Source of the DNA: Candidatus Absconditabacterales bacterium
Lineage (GTDB): Bacteria > Patescibacteriota > Gracilibacteria > Absconditabacterales > Absconditicoccaceae
Direction: 5' to 3'
Assembly (NCBI GenBank): GCA_937923605.1
Contig: CALDTY010000011.1
Span: 1-64,000, forward strand
DNA length: 64,000 nt
The translations under genes were made by a program, and so were the position numbers. Positions 12,467-25,930 of this stretch are shown here, piece after piece. The notes under the pieces are model-generated. The model was not told where the DNA came from. It was given only the letters and a program-made list of their open reading frames with translations, and made no database searches. How positions within the stretch are numbered: the stretch's first letter is position 1; each line of letters begins with the position of its first letter.

Positions 12467-14170
12467 CTAACTCTTTTTTAAGTATGATTTTTTAAATTGC
12501 TTTTTTCTATATCTATTAGCAAACCTATGAGCCTCATCTCTACATTTGATTAACAATTGATCGATTGTATCATATGTCAGTGGAATTGACATTATATCAT
12601 CTTCATTGAATAAGTATATTGATTCTACAAATCAGTCTGATTTTCATTTTCTAGTTCTAGCTTTTCATTTTCATAAAGCAACAAATTGAACTCAGTTAGA
12701 TATAATATCACGTAGCAATGGAAATTCTTTTTCCAATTCTTTTACTATTCATAATTGTCATTTTCAACCATCTATAATGAATAAGTCTGGCATCATTAAA
12801 TTTGGATCTATACTTTTTACTTTAAGTTTAAATCTTCTTACTAAAACTTCCTTTAAAGATGCATAGTCATCTCAAGCATTCTCCTTAGATATTTTGTAAT
12901 GACGATATCATTTACTAAAAGGTAGTCAATTAATAAGTGCTGATAATCATCAGCTTGCATCTTCTCATCAAAAATGCGATATATCTAAACACTCAATATG
13001 ATATGGTATACTTTCTAACCTATATCTAATCTTCATTTCTTTTAACATTGATGACATGACACTATCTTTTTCAAAGGCATGAGAGCTGATATATGATGAG
13101 AAAACTCAATCAGAGAATAGTAGTAACTGAGTAATATGCTTCTTAAGTAAATTATTCTTAGTGGCTGTATAAAGTATAAACTTATCATTCAATGACTCCA
13201 TAAGAATTACCTCGAACTCTTTCTCTAGACTTACTACAATCCCTGACATATCTCTTTCATCATTAGTGTACTTTTCAGTGACAACATCTATAATTCTTCA
13301 TTCAAAAAGCTTAAGAACAACTATAACTGAATTATTTTTTTCCTTGTAAATACTAACAAATATACCTGTCCATGTTCTATTCAAAACAATAGTATGTTGT
13401 GCATTGCTGGATTCATTTATATATCAATAAATTTCAGTTAGTTGCTGACACCACTCAAAATTCTGAGCATCAGAATGTTTGGTAATATCGTTCTGAATCT
13501 CCAGTAGTAATTTTTTAGTATTTCACTTGATATACTCACTAAGAATAGCTAACCTTCTCAAATAATCATTTCTCCATTCATCTCTTGAGATTTTAGTATT
13601 AATTCAATTCTTCATTGCTAAAGATTTTCACTCATCAGTATCAATAATATTAATTATGGATCGTCCTTCATCCAATTTTAGATGAAAATCCATATCAATA
13701 ATTCATTTTACAAATTGATTTTTTGTCATTGTTCTCCATTTAAGTATTCTTCTAATATACTTTAGAGATCTATAGAACAGTCTGCTGCGTTGTTTGGGTC
13801 AAATGTAGGTTGCTCAATCTTGCTTTCTCTTTCTTACAATTTCAACTTTTGGAAAATCCTCATTGGTAAATTTTAGATAGACATAATTTGAGTTATGTTT
13901 TAGTAGTCTATTGTAATCAGGCAAATACATCTTAATTAAGTCTTCTTCTAGAAGTAATGCGTCCTCTTCTGTTGCTGTTTCTATCCGCTCAATAGTTCTT
14001 GCACTATATATCATATCTTGTTTCCATACAGATCCAGGAGTAAAGTATTGAGATATTCTGTTCTTGAGATTTTTTGCCTTTCAAATATAGAGAATTTTGC
14101 CCTTTGTTCAAAGAAATTTATACACTCATGGTGTGTCTGGCATATATTCTGGTACATCTAGTTTTTTCAT
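12467..14170 (-). CDS. uvrC: Excinuclease ABC subunit C
   Basis: UvrC makes the dual incisions in nucleotide excision repair. The 567-aa protein has the N-terminal GIY-YIG nuclease domain (PGVYKFLGTKGKILYIGKAK), a middle region, and the C-terminal RNase H-like endonuclease, where DISHFG and PDLFIIDGGKGQL carry the acidic catalytic residues; a short tail follows with no obvious tandem HhH, so the C-terminus may be shortened. TGA encodes glycine in GIY-YIG and in the DGGKGQ loop. Start is ATG 14170, stop TAG. No uvrA or uvrB is in the window. Confidence 0.93.
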
Positions 14171-14314
14171 ATTCTGTATATACTAAATCTATATCCAATA
14201 TAAAGATTATTTACACCTTACTTGAAGGATATGTAACTAGATAAACAATTTTTATATTGCAAAAGCAACAATTATCTTTATAAAAACTTATTGCTTTTTA
14301 TTTAAATAAGAATT

Positions 14315-14767
14315 ATGCAACAATCGCTCGTAATATTAAAACCTGACTGTGTTTCTAGAAGTCTTACATGAGAAGTAACATCAAGATTTGAAAGAAAATG
14401 ACTAACATTAGTTTGATCAAAAATGTCTATGTTAAGTACAGAAATTCTTACTGAACATTATGGTCACCTTGCAGATAAGCCATTTTTTCCGAATATCTTA
14501 TGATATATGCAATCAGCTCCAGTACTTATTCAAATTCGAGAATGAGATGATGTAGTAGATGTGATTAGATTAATGATTGGTGTGACTAATCCTACTCAGG
14601 CACAACCATGAACTGTTAGATGAGATTTTGCCATAAGCATTAGTTGAAATATAATTCATGCTTCAGAATCAGAAGAACAAGCAAAGCAAGAAATATCTAG
14701 ATTCTTTGACACTAGTGAAATATTCTCATACGCTAGAGCTGATCACACTTGTTTATATTGAGAGTAA
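14315..14767 (+). CDS. ndk: Nucleoside diphosphate kinase
   Basis: Ndk transfers the terminal phosphate between nucleoside triphosphates and diphosphates. The 150-aa protein shows [14 protein letters not shown] at the N-terminus, the Kpn-loop region, GTVRGDF and the active-site His in NIIHASES. It is close to the family length of about 140 aa. TGA encodes glycine in GTVRGDF and others. It starts a plus-strand operon with rpmE and two small genes. An ORF at 14658 in the track is a shadow of its end. Confidence 0.94.
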
Positions 14768-14793
14768 TACAAATTTTATTTATTACATACATA

Positions 14794-15024
14794 ATGAAAA
14801 AAGATATACATCCACAATACAATTCTGGCACAGAAGTTGTTTGCATTTGCTGACATACATTCACTGTTAATTCTGCAGTAGCTTGACCAATAAAGGTTGA
14901 ATCTTGTCCAAATTGTCACCCTACTTATACTGGGAAAGAACAGAAAGTTGTTGTGAAATGACGTATGGAGAAATTCTTAGAAAAGCAAAAAAGAATGGAA
15001 GAAGCTGCAAAAAAAGCTGCATAG
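14794..15024 (+). CDS. rpmE: Ribosomal protein bL31
   Basis: A 76-aa protein: MKKDIHPQYN start, then CICGHTFTV and ESCPNCHPTYTGKEQ. Four Cys residues are present in CxC and CxxC pairs, so this is the zinc-binding form of L31. The Lys/Ala-rich tail is typical. It lies 26 nt after ndk. TGA encodes the Gly in CGHTF and in VVKGRM. Too short for the ORF track. Confidence 0.93.
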
Positions 15025-15060
15025 TTTTTCTGTCAGAATTAACTTCATATTCTATTATCA

Positions 15061-15675
15061 ATGAGAGAACAATTAATTCATAAGTACATCAAAACAGATC
15101 AGATCTATTGAATCATTTGACATGATAAATGGACTTATATTCTTGCAGCTGCAAGATATTCTGTTCTTGTAATTTTTCTTGGATTGTTATTCTTTTTTGT
15201 TATACAAAAGATTTGACAGCCATTTCTTCAATCACTTCGAGCTGCTGTTTGATTGTTTCTCTATTTCAAATTAATGTATGACATATTTGATGAATATTTA
15301 GATACTATTGTAATCACTGATAAATGACTTATCCATTTTCGTCGAGAATGACTTTGGAAACAGAAAACTGAATTATTACAATGGGTTTCTGTTGAGTCAG
15401 TATCTCATGAACAAAATACGTTCTTTGATACATTAGTAAACAAAGGAGATGTGAAAATTAAGTTAGAGGATACAATTGTACTATTTAAAGATATTCATAA
15501 TCCATGAGAGGCGAGTAACTTAATTATTGATTATAAAGATAAGATATTGTGAAGACATAATTATTTGGAGAATGAACAACATCCTGAGTCTTGAAAATAT
15601 AATATTCTGATTGAAGCTCTATGAGAAGTTGTGACAGACTATGTACACAAGAAAAAAGAAGATACTTATTATTAA
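15061..15675 (+). CDS. Membrane protein with PH-like domain
   Basis: A 204-aa protein with two hydrophobic segments (YSVLVIFLGLLFFFVIQ; SLRAAVGLFLYFKLMYD) and a following beta-rich domain (DTIVITDKGLIHFRREGL, QWVSVESVSHEQNTFFD) like bacterial PH domains. It resembles in layout, but not closely in sequence, the bPH protein at 11573. It sits in the ndk-rpmE run. Function unknown; bPH proteins are thought to act at membranes. Confidence 0.6.
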
Positions 15676-15685
15676 TTACTATAGG

Positions 15686-16069
15686 ATGGCAGATAGAACA
15701 ATAAATTCAAACACAAGAAGAGTGCGTGCCGAGAACAATACATATTTTAAACATGAAAATCTTGGTTGTTTGCCAAGTATATTTTGAACTTTTCTGCTTC
15801 CAAAAATAAGATCAAGTATAGGACACACACTTACTGAGGAAGAATTAACGTTAGAAATGTATGATGCACAACTTCTAGAATTAAATGACCATATCCAAGA
15901 AATATCTACTGAGTTAGTTATATGATGACTAAAGAAAAAATTGGAACTAAGGCTTATGCATGAAAGAGAGAGGTTAAGAGATTTAAAGTGAGAAATTATC
16001 TTAATGCGTGATGATCCAAAGTTATATAATTCAGTTATTAAGATAGAGAAAGACTCAAGATGAACATAA
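15686..16069 (+). CDS. Hypothetical helical protein upstream of atpD
   Basis: A 127-aa ORF, ATG to TAA, with an arginine-rich N-terminus and long Glu/Leu/Arg helices (LLELNDHIQEISTELV; ELRLMHERERLRDL). I checked whether it could be ATP synthase epsilon or another F1 subunit and see no resemblance. It starts 11 nt after the PH-like gene. Function unknown. Confidence 0.55.
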
Positions 16070-16096
16070 AAGATAAAGTAATTATTTTTTCAGTTG

Positions 16097-16138
16097 AATA
16101 CTAACACAACACTGCTATACAAGGTAGTATTGATTTTT
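16097..16138 (+). terminator. Possible terminator before atpD
   Basis: AATACTA and TAGTATT face each other across about 21 nt that may extend the stem with mismatches, followed by GATTTTTA. A weak hairpin-plus-T structure ending the ndk-rpmE run. Confidence 0.4.
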
Positions 16139-16159
16139 AACTTTTAAATATACTGGTAA

Positions 16160-17560
<1,401 letters not shown>

Positions 17561-17582
17561 TTAGTACTTACCTATACAAAAT

Positions 17583-17611
17583 AAGAAAACTCTCTAATAG
17601 AGAGTTTTCTT
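17583..17611. terminator. Intrinsic terminator after atpD
   Basis: AAGAAAACTCTCT-AAT-AGAGAGTTTTCTT is a perfect 13-bp stem with a T-rich 3' arm. Confidence 0.85.
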
Positions 17612-17710
17612 ATATACTAATACAAAATCAATATAAAGTCCAACTAAAAACTTGCACTCAGAATCAATAACAATACATTTCTTAGTATTGTTTTACTATT
17701 TTTAAGCTAC

Positions 17711-18514
17711 ATGAATCCTCTTTCAATCCTTCGAATCGAAATCGTAAAAAGACCCATCTTTAATCTTCTTCTAATATTCTTAGCAGCATTGTGATGAAAT
17801 TTATGATGGGCAATTATACTTCTTACTCTAGTTATTAGATTATTATTGATAAAAAATTCAGCTAAAGCTATGAATATGGGAAGCTGAATGAAAGACATGC
17901 AACCAAAGATGCAGGAACTACAAGAGAAACACAAAGATGATCCACAGCGTTTATCTGAAGAGATGATGAAACTTCGAAAAACACCTTGAAATAATCCTTT
18001 CAAAGGTTGTTTAACAATGTTGATACAAATACCTGTATTTTTATGACTATTTTATACCGTTAGAGATATTGCTGAATGAAAGCTTAATACCGATCCGTAC
18101 AGTTTTCTACAAAATTTACCAGTTGATCTCACAAATCTAGCAACCAACTTCTATTGAATGGACTTATTAACTTCAAATAATCTAATACTAACATTAATTG
18201 CTGCTATACTGATGTTTGTACAAATGCAAATGATGACGATGATTAGATGAAAACAGGCTGCCCCTCAAATACCATGAATGGCAGGACAACCAGGAGCTCC
18301 GGATATGTGAAAGATGATGTGAATGATGAATTACTTTATGGTACTCATGATTGGATGATTTGTTCGATCAATGCCAGCTTGAGTATGACTATATATAGCT
18401 ACAACAACTCTATTTTGACTAGTTCAGCAAATCTATACTCAATGGCCACTTATAAAAATTAAACTTTGATTAATGGGGTCTTGAAAATCTTGACCTGAAA
18501 TCATTGAACCATAG
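17711..18514 (+). CDS. yidC: Membrane protein insertase YidC
   Basis: YidC/Oxa1/Alb3 insertase, which places membrane proteins in the cytoplasmic membrane. The 267-aa protein is of the short (Gram-positive-like) type without the large periplasmic domain. It shows the basic N-terminal part, a TM segment WAIILLTLVIRLLL, a cytosolic coiled loop (MKDMQPKMQELQEKHKDDP) and the conserved PFKGCLTMLIQIPVFLGLFY block, then three C-terminal TM segments. TGA encodes many of its glycines. Translation ends at TAG. Confidence 0.92.
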
Positions 18515-18633
18515 TTCTATATTAGGTATCGTTAATTTAAACTGTCTAGCTAAAATGAAACTGATTTTTTCCTTTTTGAATAAATATTAGTATAAATAGA
18601 AATATATAAATTTTTCATTTCTTTAGAAAAACA

Positions 18634-20598
18634 ATGGTTTTTGAGTCAATTAGTAAATCAATTTCAAATTTAGGTAAGTGAACAGTTAAATCATCTAGAT
18701 CAGTTCTAAAAAGCACAACAAAAGCTACGAGATTTATGACAGATCCATTAACATGAGTTGCGAAGAAAAGCATTAAATATGTTCCATTTGTTTGAAATCA
18801 AATGGATATCTGGGAACTTACTCATGATCATTTTGCCTTAGATTTGTTTACAGATGATCTAAAATCAAGTATTACTACCCTTCTTACTGTTCTTAGAAAA
18901 TGAAAGGTTGTAGCAAGTAAAGTTAATCTTTTGAAAAGATCACTTAATGATGTTGTTTGATCATTGGAACATGAAGTAAACTTAAAGCATTGAGAAGAGA
19001 ATGTGTTAAGAATGTTAAAAAAACTTAGCAGTATTATTGGAACGTCAATTGATGTGACACGAAAAGATGAGAAGTGGTCAGTTAATAAGAATATTAAACT
19101 AACAGCTACTCAACTTTGATTAGCAAAAGAAGAACTGAAAAAGCTAGAAAAACATACTAGACATACTGCTCTAGAGTTAAAGAATTTAATATCATATATA
19201 AGCATTAAGCCAACTTCTTCTTATCAGTCAAAAAATGTAATTAAAGAATGGAGAAAGAATAATCATAATATAGTTGATGACTTGATTACTGCAAAATTTG
19301 ATATTGTTACCCAACAGAAAAAAATATATTATCTACTTTTGGAATTAGAAAGAAGATTAATAAAATCCAGAACACATAAGAATTCTCTTACTAATACCCA
19401 AATTGATGATATTCTAAAAATTAAAATTCCAAGTCATCAAAATGTTATAAAGGAATTAAGATCTAGTATAAATGAATTGGAAAAAAATGCTTCTAAGAAT
19501 CGTCTTGATTTTGATACTAAAGTAACTAGTTGGCTAAATGAAGTAAATGAATGGTTAAAGACCAATGTTAACAATACAAATAAATCTATCTCTGCGGAAA
19601 AGAAGGAAGCTAAGAGTGAGGATAAGAAACTTTCTGCACTAAGAAAATCATACATATCCTCATCAAATGCAATTATAATTAAATCGAAATCACCTTTTGA
19701 TAAGCCAGATCAATTACAAAAGTTAATCACTCAAGAATCAGTTAGTTATGGTTTACTTTCTGAAATGATTATTTCAAGATTATCTCATACCTTTAGTATG
19801 TACCTATCAAAAGTTAAAGACCTAGAGTTGAGCCATATGTTGGTGAATGAGCATATTAATCGTGAATATGATTCAATACTATTAAATAAAGAGTTTTCAC
19901 TTCACTTATGACTCTTGAACCGTATCCAAAAGAAACAAGTCAATGCTCAAGAGAAAATTAAGTTACAAATTAAGAAATTAAAGACTATGTGATGAGTTAA
20001 AAGTATTGTATGATTAGATAAACGATCAAAGATTGAAAGTAAAAGTCTTATAAATTCAATTAAATCTAATGATGAACGTAGAGCTACAATTAAGACTACA
20101 GTATCAGATCAGCATGATATAATTAAAGAATGGAGAAAATTAAATTTACTTATTGATCATAAGGCAAAGTCCATCGCAGCATCTTCTGAACATGCAATGA
20201 AAGTTAATATGATCTGATATTTAACTAAGGATAAGAAACAAATTGAATCATCTATTTCCTCTCAGTTGATACTAGCGAATAACATTGAAACTACCTTAAA
20301 AAAATCAGAAATACAGCTTAAAGAGAATGAACGTAGTGCTTTCACGTTACAAGATAAAGCAAGATCTAAAAAAGCTACTGACTTCGAAAAGATCGTCCAT
20401 GCTCAAGAACTTACTTTGGATTCATTGGAGCATCATATAGACTATGAAAAAGACTTACTATTTTTGTGTAAAGATCAACTAAGCGACTATTCATCTGAAA
20501 TTAAGAAGCTACTCAAAAAAGTAAACAAAGAAGAATCTTATATAAAAAAATTGTCAAAGGAATTGAAAAAGAACAAACTCGCAAAAAAAATTATATAA
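18634..20598 (+). CDS. Large coiled-coil protein of unknown function
   Basis: A 654-aa protein, very rich in Lys, Glu, Ser and Leu, with long heptad-like stretches across most of its length (ELKKLEKHTRHTALEL; INELEKNASKNRLDFD; DYSSEIKKLLKKVNKE). No signal peptide, no transmembrane helix and no nucleotide-binding motif were seen. The N-terminus (STTKATRFMTDPLTG) is short and may be a targeting or anchoring peptide. The ORF track breaks it into pieces at TGA glycines, which are few because the protein is glycine-poor. Candidate roles include cytoskeleton-like scaffold or structural filament; none is supported by a motif. Its 3' end overlaps murI by 8 nt. Confidence 0.7.
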
Positions 20599-21334
20599 CT
20601 ACGACATTTTCGTTGTATCAGTATCCTATTCAAGTTACGTAGTATGTAACTGTTTTATTTCATGAAAGAGTTATTCATAACTCTTTGTGTTTCTCTAAAT
20701 ATAGTGGTAATTTTTCAGATGCCTTAAAACTTGGATCAATATAGTCTATATCATCTCCCACTATTTTCTTGAGACTATCAATAATTAAGGGATAATGAGT
20801 ACATCATAGAACAATACAATCATAATCAAAATTCTGTAGAGAATATGATTCTATCTTTTTAATTATCTCTAACTCATTTGCTCATTTTTCAATTAAACTA
20901 GCCAATCAGTTTCATTGTATACTAATAAATGAATCAACCTTATATCAAAGTCTTAGTAACGCTTTCTCGTATATTCCACTAGTCACAGTTGACTTTGTTG
21001 CAATCAATAAAGGTTTTTTATACTTGCTATCGATAATAGCTTCCACTCATGGCAAAGTGATAGATAATACCTTTTTGAATGGATACATTGTTTGTCGCTT
21101 TCTTATAGAGTGAGCGCTTGCGGTATTGCACGCAAGAATTACTATTTTACATCAATTCTCAAACATCCAATGTAAACATGAAAAGGTGCGGGTTTCTAGA
21201 AAACTACTACTTTTATCACCATATGGCATATACGCAGTATCGCCAAGATATAAAAAATCATTATTTGGCAAAAATAACTTTAAATATCAAAGTGTTACTA
21301 ATCATCACATACCACTATCAAACACTCAAATCAT
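20591..21334 (-). CDS. murI: Glutamate racemase
   Basis: MurI converts L-Glu to D-Glu for peptidoglycan. The 247-aa protein has FDSGMGGLVTL, GDTAYMPYGDKS, the first catalytic Cys in ILACNTASAH and the second in VLGCTHYPLI. The length is slightly short of about 265. The C-terminus (YYVTGIGYG) is TGA-rich. It is transcribed toward, and overlaps by 8 nt, the end of the coiled-coil gene. The divergent neighbour murD is also a peptidoglycan enzyme that uses D-Glu, so the pair shares one pathway. Confidence 0.95.
20665..20686. terminator. Hairpin inside murI, possible terminator of the convergent gene
   Basis: AAAGAGTTA-TTCA-TAACTCTTT, a perfect 9-bp stem within the 3' part of murI. On the plus strand it lies 67 nt past the coiled-coil gene's stop, so it could stop that transcript. 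The T-run is short. Confidence 0.5.
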
Positions 21335-21409
21335 AATTAGCTATTGATAAAGTACTTAATAATACTCATTTCTAAGTGAAATAGAACAAAAAATATATAT
21401 AAGACATTC

Positions 21410-22720
21410 ATGAAAACAGCAATATTATGATTTGGATTAGAAGGACAATCAACCTATAAATTTCTCACTTCACAACAGTGAGTATCTCCTTCTGATATCA
21501 CAATAATAGATGAAAAGGACATACAGATTCCTCAATGAAGTAAATTGATATCATGAAAATTATGCTTCGATGCTATAGTAAACTTCGACGTAGTTCGAAG
21601 ATCTCCGTGAATTACTGATACAATTATTAAGAAAAAATTATCTGATATTGATATTTTTGATGTAGTGAAAGAAAAATTTACATCACAGAGTCAGTATTTT
21701 TTTGATAACTATAATGGTTACTCTATTTGAATAACATGAACAAAGTGAAAATCTACAATAAGTATGATGACTTACTTAACACTAATGGAATCATGATTGA
21801 AAGTTGAATTGGTTTGAAATGTATGAAAACCTATTATGGATGTAATTGACTTTACCAATCAGCCAGACTATGTAGTATTTGAAATTTCTAGTTTCATGCT
21901 TGAATCTTTAGGATCATTTAGATTTAATATATGAATATTTAATACCTTATTCTCAACACATACGAGTGAACATTGAGGATTTGATCCATATGTACTTGCT
22001 AAAACAAGAATTCTAGACAATAGTGATATATATCTTATTTGACATCAAGCGTATAAAGAGTTAGATCATCTTTGATACTCATCAAAATTAAAAGAATCAA
22101 TCGAATATGGAGCAAATTGAAAATACTCGTTCAGTAATTGAGCCTTCTGTATAGATTCAGTTAAGGTCTTATGAGATGAATGAATGCAGTTACTTTGAGA
22201 GCACAATAGAACTAATGTATGCAGCACGCTGTGAATTTGTGATATTCTTAATATTGATTTTAAACATTTTAGAACGGTACTAGAATGATTTAAAGGTCTT
22301 GAACATAGAGTCGAAGCCTTATGAAAAAAACATTGAATTTTTTGGATTAACGATGCAATTGCTACCACTCCTCAAGCTACTATGGCTGCTCTAGATACAT
22401 TTAAGAATGAAGTTGATACATTATTCTATTGATGAATTGAATGAGACTATGATCATTCCTGAGTTATAGATCGTATTCATAAGTATTGAGTAAAAAATAT
22501 AATTTTATTTCCAGATTCAGGACATAACATCCTAGAATGACTGGATAACTCACATAATTATTTGGAAACTAGAGAAATGGAAGAAGCTGTTAAATTTGCA
22601 ATTAAACATACAGAGCAATCTAAAATTGCATTATTAAGCTGCTGATCACCTAGTTTTAGTTGTTGGAGTGGCTTTAAGGAGAAATGAAATCTTTTTAAGA
22701 AGTATGTTTCTACATGTTAG
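21410..22720 (+). CDS. murD: UDP-N-acetylmuramoylalanine--D-glutamate ligase
   Basis: MurD adds D-Glu to UDP-MurNAc-L-Ala. The 436-aa protein has the N-terminal Rossmann-like domain (ILGFGLEGQSTYKF), the ATP loop GITGTKGKST in which all three glycines are TGA, FEISSFMLE, the central HNRTN box and the C-terminal domain with the DAIATTP sequence. The near-usual length (about 450) argues it is functional. It lies divergently from murI and before the glycan cluster. Confidence 0.94.
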
Positions 22721-22770
22721 TAAAATATATTTTAGAGAATCTAAGTTTACTAAAATACAGAAAAAAAGTT

Positions 22771-23385
22771 ATGTATATCATACCTGAACTAAAATTTTGA
22801 TGTTTGCTTGTACCAAAAGCAGGTTCTACATCCATAAAGATACTATTATGTAATAAACTAAAATTAGATACTTTGAATCCAGATGATTCTTTATTGCCAT
22901 TTAGAGTTTGAATATCTGATTTTAGAGAATGTGTATATGCAAAATTTTCAATTGTTAGACATCCAGTATCAAGGATATATTCTTGCTATAAACATGTCTA
23001 CTTAAGAAGTCCACAAAAATGGAAGTTAGTTAGATTTAGATATCTCCCCTCAACATTGTTATTTCATAAACATCTTACTTTTTCTGATTTTATTAATAAA
23101 ATAAAAAAGATACCTAGATGTCTACGAGATCAACACTTTGAAAGTCAATTCAGTCAATTATCACATAAAGGTTCATTACTTATTGAAAATGATTTTATAT
23201 TTCACTTAGAGGATAGAGATAGAATAGATGCCTTCCTTATATCAATAGGACTATGAAAGATGATTCATAAGAATAAGTCTGAGAATGAAAATCTATCTAT
23301 TGATAATTATGCTATAAATTTAATTTCAAGGCTTTACAAAGAGGATTTCACAAATTTTAATTACGATATTAAGAATGCAAAGTAA
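22771..23385 (+). CDS. Sulfotransferase family protein
   Basis: A 204-aa protein. The PAPS 5'-phosphosulfate loop is visible as LLVPKAGSTSIK and the 3'-phosphate site as FSIVRHPVSRIYSCY, as in the Sulfotransfer_2 family that sulfates carbohydrates. The residual part is basic and helical and is shorter than in most family members (about 230-300). It begins the surface-glycan cluster and its stop overlaps the start of the methyltransferase by 11 nt, so the two are translationally linked. A glycan substrate is inferred from neighbours. Confidence 0.8.
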
Positions 23386-24187
23386 TATTGATTATAATAA
23401 ATTTGCACACGATAAGATATCTATGACATATGATCAAGATCACACAGAGATATATAATGAAATAGAACAAGAGAGATTATCAATGTTAATTTGAAAAATT
23501 GTAAAAATGTCTTGAAAGCCTAATCCAATTGTCTTGGATTTTTGATCTTGAACATGAAATCTATCAGCACACTTCATAAATAGTTGAGCACGTGTAGTAG
23601 CGGCTGATATCTCTCAGAATTCTTTAGATATTATTACTTATAAATTTTGAAATAGTGTAGAAACTCAATTGATAAACTGAACTGACCTTAATGAAATTCA
23701 AGATGGAACTTTTGATATAATTTGAATATACTCAGTACTGCATCATATTCCAAATTATTTGTTAGCAATTGAAGAATGCATGAGATGTTTAAGACAATGA
23801 TGATTGCTCTATATTGATCATGAACATAACGAGAGTTACCGAAACAGAAGTGATCTATTTTGAGCATTAAAGAACTCTAAAGAATCTAGGGGGCCATTTA
23901 AAATAATAGTTGATACATTATCATCTCCAAAAAAAGTAATTAAGAAATGTTATATATATATAATGAGACTATTTGATGCTAAATTTCAGTATGAATGAGA
24001 TATACATGTTTGGAAAGATGATCATATTGATTGGAATTTAATTCATTCAACAATTCTGAAGCAATGATGAAAGATTCTAGAAGATTCTCAGTATCTGTTA
24101 TATAGATGAGGATATAATATTGATTTATACAACATCCTAAAAGATTCAATCGCTGATATGCAATACGTTGTTGCTCAAAAACTATAG
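23375..24187 (+). CDS. Class I SAM-dependent methyltransferase
   Basis: A 270-aa protein with a Rossmann-fold methyltransferase core: motif I VLDFGSG-TGNL, the acidic residue of motif II in VVAADIS, motif IV IIGIYSVLHHIP, and post-motif RCLRQGGLLYID. This is the UbiE/type-11 pattern. Motif I glycines are TGA. It starts inside the sulfotransferase stop region and is 15 nt before the next gene. It probably methylates a sugar or glycan end; the acceptor is unknown. Confidence 0.85.
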
Positions 24188-24202
24188 TTTATAATTACTA
24201 TA

Positions 24203-25930
24203 ATGATTCCAAAAACAATTCACTTCTGTCGATTTTGATGAAAACCTAAGGGTGATGTTTTTCAAAAATGCTATGCATCACGAGTAAAGTACTGTCCTGA
24301 ACGAGAAATTGTTGAGCGAAATGAATCAAATATTGATGTGAATTCACATGAATTCATGAAGCGTGCTTATAAGAATAAAAAGTGGGCATTTGTGAGTGAT
24401 GTAGCTAGATTACAGGTGTTACTAAAACAATGATGAGTATACTTAGATACAGATATGGAATTACTAAAACCTATAGATAGATTTCTAGATAATCAAGTGT
24501 TTCAATGATTTGAATCAAAAGAATCTATTAGTTGTTGAATTATATGATCAACTAGTGGTCACGAGTACATCAAGCTATCATTAGCGGAATACGATAATGA
24601 GGAAAATTATAGAACAATACCAAATATCATGAGTGATGTTGCACAGAGCTTAATTAAAGAATCTACACTGGAACCATGATTAAAAAGGGAACATTGAATT
24701 CTTCTTTTACCTCAAGACTATTTTTATCCATTGCCAGCACATTCTGATTATGATAGTAAGTTTCTTACAGAAAATTCACATGGAATTCATCGACGAGAAC
24801 AAAGCTGGAGAACAAGAAATCAGAAAATAGTGGCAAAATTTAGATACTGAACTACTCTTGGTAAGTATTTCAACTTTTTGATAGCATTAATGAGATCTCT
24901 TACTAAAATAGCAAAAGAGAGTATATTTTTATTAATATATCTCGTATTTAATATTTTTGTTAAAGTAAAGGAAATTACAGTATATGCATGATCAGAACCT
25001 TGAGAAGATTTTGATGTAGATCTAGTGTACCTACGAGTTAATATGGATGATCTCAAACGAAAGAACAAAAAGAACAAGCATCTTGAAGGCTTACAAAGAT
25101 CAGATGACTTCTCTTGAGATATAAGATATCATTCATTTAATGAACTAAAATTTTCTTTGCGTTCGGTTGATAATTATGCACCTTGGATACGTAATATATA
25201 TATCATTACAGATAATCAGATTCCTGACTGGTTAGATACTAGAAGTAACAAAATTCATATCATAGATCATAAAGAATTAATCCCTTCAAACTATTTACCT
25301 TTATTCAATACAAATGCTTTAGAAGCTTTTATTCCTAATATAAAAGGGCTTTCAGAGCGTTTTCTATATAGTAATGATGATACAATGTTTTGATCTAAAG
25401 TTACAAGAAGTGACTTTTTTAGTTCTGATTGATCAACAATTAGAAGTCAAAAAGACATTTGTAGTTTGCCAATATTCAATGTAGTTCCATCAGCTAAAGA
25501 TAGTAGCTATACAGCAACTATTAAAAATACATTCTCCTTAATGAAACATGAAGCTCCATATTGGAAGTTACATCACCAGATAAAAGCCTTTATTAAAAGT
25601 GAAGCAATACAAATTAATAATAGCTTTATAGTTAAAGAACAACTATCACTAACAAAATCAAACAAATTTAGAACTATGCAAGATATCAATCCTCCATTGC
25701 TTTGGCAATTATCACATATAATCTCCAAGAAAATGAGATGGTCATATATATCACAGGTGTATTATGAATTTGACTCAAAACCAAGTCGATCAAATTATGG
25801 AATGTATATACTACATAAATTGCTAAAACCAAAATTAGTATGTGCAAACAATGTTACTGATAAGACTAATCACATTTTTAATAAATATTTTAAACATCTA
25901 TTTCCTAATCCATCAATCTATGAAAAATAA
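24203..25930 (+). CDS. DXD glycosyltransferase fused to a Stealth-family sugar-phosphate transferase
   Basis: A 575-aa protein in one open frame with two catalytic parts. Residues 1-200 resemble glycosyltransferases with a DXD motif (HFCRFGGKPKGD; SDVARLQVLLKQGGVYLDTDME), as in OCH1-like and capsular sugar transferases. A hydrophobic segment near residues 215-255 follows. The second half has Stealth family landmarks: DVDLVYLRVN (CR1), LKFSLRSVDNYAPWIRNIYI and GLSERFLYSNDDTMFG (CR2), then further conserved regions. Stealth proteins transfer hexose-1-phosphate to make phosphodiester-linked capsules. The first half's start is ATG 24203; no stop other than TGA interrupts the frame, so this is a real fusion. 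It overlaps the next gene by 11 nt. Confidence 0.85.
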
